DNA of 64,000 nucleotides from Polycyclovorans sp964425915 (GTDB lineage: Bacteria > Pseudomonadota > Gammaproteobacteria > Nevskiales > Nevskiaceae), in assembly GCA_964425915.1 (NCBI GenBank), contig CAYROO010000003.1, positions 124,001 to 188,000 of the forward strand. Reading direction: 5' to 3'. How positions within the stretch are numbered: the stretch's first letter is position 1; the number at the start of each line of letters is the position of its first letter. The notes under the pieces were generated by a model. That model worked only from the letters and a program-made list of their open reading frames with translations, had not been told where the DNA came from and ran no database searches. Below are positions 62,152-64,000 of this stretch, piece after piece. Position numbers and translations under genes: made by a program.

Positions 62152-62721
62152 ATGGTGACCTACATCCTGCTGGGCGTGGCCGCAATGGCGTTGCTGTACG
62201 GCATCGTGATTTACAACGGGCTGGTCAATCTGAAGCACAATGTGTCGAAGAGCTGGAGCAATATCGACGTATTGCTGCGCCAGCGACATGAAGAGCTCCC
62301 GAAGCTGGTGGAAACCTGCAAGCAGTACATGCAGTTTGAGCGGGAGGCACTGGAACGGGTCATGGCGGCGCGCACCGGCGCCCAGGTGGCCCGCGAGAAA
62401 GGCGACGTCAGCGGCGTGGGTCGCAGCGAAGGGGTGATGCGCGCCGCGCTCGGCAGCATTCAGGCGACCGTCGAGGCCTACCCTGAGCTGAAGGCGAACC
62501 AGTCAATCCAGACGCTGCTTTCGCGCGTGACTGCGCTGGAGAACGCCATTTCCGACCGGCGCGAGTTCTACAACGAGAGCGTCAACCTCAACAATGTCCG
62601 CATCGAGCAGTTCCCTGACGTGATCGTTGCCCGGCTGCTGCGATTCTCGCCCGCCGCCTTGCTCGAATTCAGCTCAGCCGAGCTCCAGGACCCTAACTTC
62701 AAGGCCCTGTTCGGCGCCTGA
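62152..62721 (+). CDS. lemA: LemA family protein
   Basis: A 189-residue protein with one N-terminal membrane helix (about 2-21), then NGLVNLKHNVSKSWSNIDVLLRQRHEELPKLVETCKQYM, the conserved LemA core, and NNVRIEQFPDVIVARLLRF near the C terminus. The helix is followed by a long, mostly alpha-helical soluble part. Function unclear, perhaps related to membrane stress. It ends 3 bp before the GIDE-like gene. Confidence 0.92.
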   Translation: MVTYILLGVAAMALLYGIVIYNGLVNLKHNVSKSWSNIDVLLRQRHEELPKLVETCKQYMQFEREALERVMAARTGAQVAREKGDVSGVGRSEGVMRAALGSIQATVEAYPELKANQSIQTLLSRVTALENAISDRREFYNESVNLNNVRIEQFPDVIVARLLRFSPAALLEFSSAELQDPNFKALFGA

Positions 62722-62724
62722 GCC

Positions 62725-63660
62725 ATGGCGCTTGATGCCTGGCTGGCCCCACTGGCGACCGCCTCGGCCGGCCATTTTTCGTTCGCGCTCGGTGGCGCTG
62801 TGTTGGTGGCCGTCGGCGGGCTGTACTTTGGATTTCGGGCACTTCACCACGCGCGGCTGATGCAGGACCTGCCCACCGCGCGCATCGCCAGCGCGGCCCA
62901 GGGCTACGTCGAGCTGAAGGGTCATGCCGGCTGGCTGCCGGGGCCCCCCATTATCTCGCCACTGACCGGTGCGCGCTGCGTCTGGTGGGACTATCGGGTT
63001 GAGCAGCGCCAGCGGCGGGTGGTCAACGGCCGCAGTCGCAGCGAGTGGCGAACCATTGCCCGGGCGACCTCCGACGAGCTGTTCCTGCTGACCGACCCCA
63101 GCGGCGATTGCGTGGTGGATCCGCACGGCGCCACCGTCCACCCGAGCTTGCGGCGTCGTTGGCAGGGACATGGCCGCATGCCCGCCCAGGTGCCGGAACG
63201 TTCGCCGTGGATCTCCTTCGGCGGCTACCGCTACACCGAACGTCTGGTCCGCCTTGGCGACCCGCTCTATGCGGTGGGACTGTTCCGCACCCAACAGGGG
63301 CAGCGCTCTTTCAGTGAGCAGGCGGATCTCCGTGACCTGCTGGCCGAGTGGAAACGCGACCGCCAGACGCTGTTGCAGCGCTTCGACGACAACCAGGACG
63401 GCGAAATCGATCTCGAAGAATGGGAGGCGGTCCGCGCCGCGGCGCTGGTCGCGGTGCGGCAGCAGCACATTGCGCAGGCGGTGTCGCCAGACCTGCACGT
63501 GCTGTGCCAGCCGGGGCAACGTCGGCCGTACCTGCTGTCCACCCTCTCCGAATCCGATCTGCGTCGGCGTACCCAGCTGCGCGCAGGCTTGGGGCTGCTG
63601 TTGGGGCTGGCGGGCTTCGTGCTGGCGGCAATGATGGCGGAGGTCCGGGGCCTGCTCTAG
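62725..63660 (+). CDS. GIDE-domain membrane protein with EF-hand loop
   Basis: A 311-residue protein with membrane helices at about 20-38 and 285-305. Between them is a domain similar to the GIDE/E3-ligase-like region of LemA neighbours (ARIASAAQGYVELKGHA, PLTGARCVWWDYRVE, RTIARATSDELFLLTD). A canonical EF-hand loop DDNQDGEIDLEE is at 221-232, with D, N, D, G, I and E at the expected positions. It is probably a partner of LemA. The EF-hand is an addition not obvious in the family. Confidence 0.8.
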   Translation: MALDAWLAPLATASAGHFSFALGGAVLVAVGGLYFGFRALHHARLMQDLPTARIASAAQGYVELKGHAGWLPGPPIISPLTGARCVWWDYRVEQRQRRVVNGRSRSEWRTIARATSDELFLLTDPSGDCVVDPHGATVHPSLRRRWQGHGRMPAQVPERSPWISFGGYRYTERLVRLGDPLYAVGLFRTQQGQRSFSEQADLRDLLAEWKRDRQTLLQRFDDNQDGEIDLEEWEAVRAAALVAVRQQHIAQAVSPDLHVLCQPGQRRPYLLSTLSESDLRRRTQLRAGLGLLLGLAGFVLAAMMAEVRGLL

Positions 63661-63741
63661 GCGCCACCGCGATGACACCACCGCGCAGGGCGAACACGGA
63701 TGCGGGATCATAGGGGTCTTCCCTTTGAGATTTATGTCCCG

Positions 63742-64000
63742 ATGTCCCGCATCGACCTGCCCCTGCCCGACTTTCCTGCCCTGACCCCGGCCGTGGTACT
63801 CGATCGGCTCGACGCTGTGCTCGCCGAAAATCGGACCCAACTGCGGGCGCTCGAAGCCCTTGAGGCCCCCGACTGGGCGCAGCTGGTGGCACCACTGGAA
63901 GCGATGAACAATGCCCTCAGCCAGGCCTGGGGTCCACTCAGCCATTTGTTTGGGGTGTGCAGCACAGCGGCCTGGCGGGAGGCCTACAACACCGCGCTGC
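63742..64000 (+). CDS. prlC: Oligopeptidase A (partial, cut by window edge)
   Basis: N-terminal 86 residues of a family M3 metallopeptidase. Residues PLPDFPALTPAVVLDRLDAV and the following APDWAQLVAPLEAMNNALSQ match the PrlC N-terminal helices (WENLCQPL... in E. coli). The catalytic HExxH lies beyond the window. A 9-bp inverted repeat spans the start region (63699-63707 with 63745-63753). Confidence 0.85.
   Translation, partial: MSRIDLPLPDFPALTPAVVLDRLDAVLAENRTQLRALEALEAPDWAQLVAPLEAMNNALSQAWGPLSHLFGVCSTAAWREAYNTAL

Overview
This 64 kb window is GC-rich, densely coded chromosomal DNA. It reads as core genome from a gammaproteobacterium, possibly of the Nevskiales/Xanthomonadales type. The order is inferred from gene content (PlsB and PlsY together, MtnBDC, YrfG, DUF3080, FtsYEX-RpoH, a caa3-like cox cluster, a peptidase M2 lipoprotein). 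No rRNA, tRNA, CRISPR array, prophage or IS element was seen. Genes are tightly packed, with many ATGA or TGATG start/stop overlaps.

Layout. 1-5.4 kb (minus): plsY-birA-coaX (cut by the window edge), an M61 peptidase and a PHP-type lipoprotein hydrolase. 5.5-9.6 kb (plus): two alpha/beta hydrolases, a small lipoprotein, a membrane protein and purD. 9.6-15.3 kb (minus): a POT transporter, an M2 peptidase lipoprotein and a cNMP-domain patatin lipase, preceded by a DUF4112 protein. 15.4-21.3 kb: plsB, an FKBP lipoprotein, a DUF3080 lipoprotein, yrfG and cysQ. 21.5-23.4 kb (minus): the methionine-salvage genes mtnB-mtnD-mtnC. 23.5-25.5 kb: a dienelactone hydrolase, a branched-chain amino acid leader/attenuator with only a fragment-sized ThDP-enzyme-like gene behind it, and mtgA. 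25.5-25.9 kb: an unusually AT-rich gap with DnaA-box-like sites. 25.9-34.1 kb (plus): thiD-thiE-hemL, a DedA/PAP2-like/LssY fusion, ftsY-ftsE-ftsX and rpoH. 34.2-42.8 kb: cytochrome c oxidase structural and assembly genes (ctaC, ctaD, a 38-residue assembly protein, ctaG, ctaE, surf1, SCO-like, ctaA, cyoE) and DUF2244. 42.9-50.9 kb: msrB, bioD, a large Ig-like lipoprotein with an OmpA/TSP3 protein, bioB-bioF and comF. 50.9-59.8 kb: a DUF819 transporter-like protein, a hydrolase, ubiA, a ZnuD-like TonB receptor with a small partner, and a penicillin-acylase-family lipoprotein. 59.8-64 kb: a small HExxH protein, gpmA, a lipoprotein hydrolase, lemA, a GIDE/EF-hand protein and the start of prlC.

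How the parts connect. The cox block holds nearly everything needed to build a caa3-like oxidase, including haem O/A synthesis and copper delivery. Biotin genes (birA, bioD, bioB, bioF) are scattered, but a near-perfect BirA operator lies between bioB and comF. RpoH production looks tied to HrcA through a CIRCE element in front of rpoH.

Most notable signals: the CIRCE element upstream of rpoH; the branched-chain amino acid attenuator whose expected ilv operon is missing; the BirA operator over the comF start; a 107-bp nested inverted-repeat element between cysQ and mtnC; the LssY-type protein whose PAP2 catalytic residues are all replaced; and a GIDE-domain protein carrying a canonical EF-hand loop.
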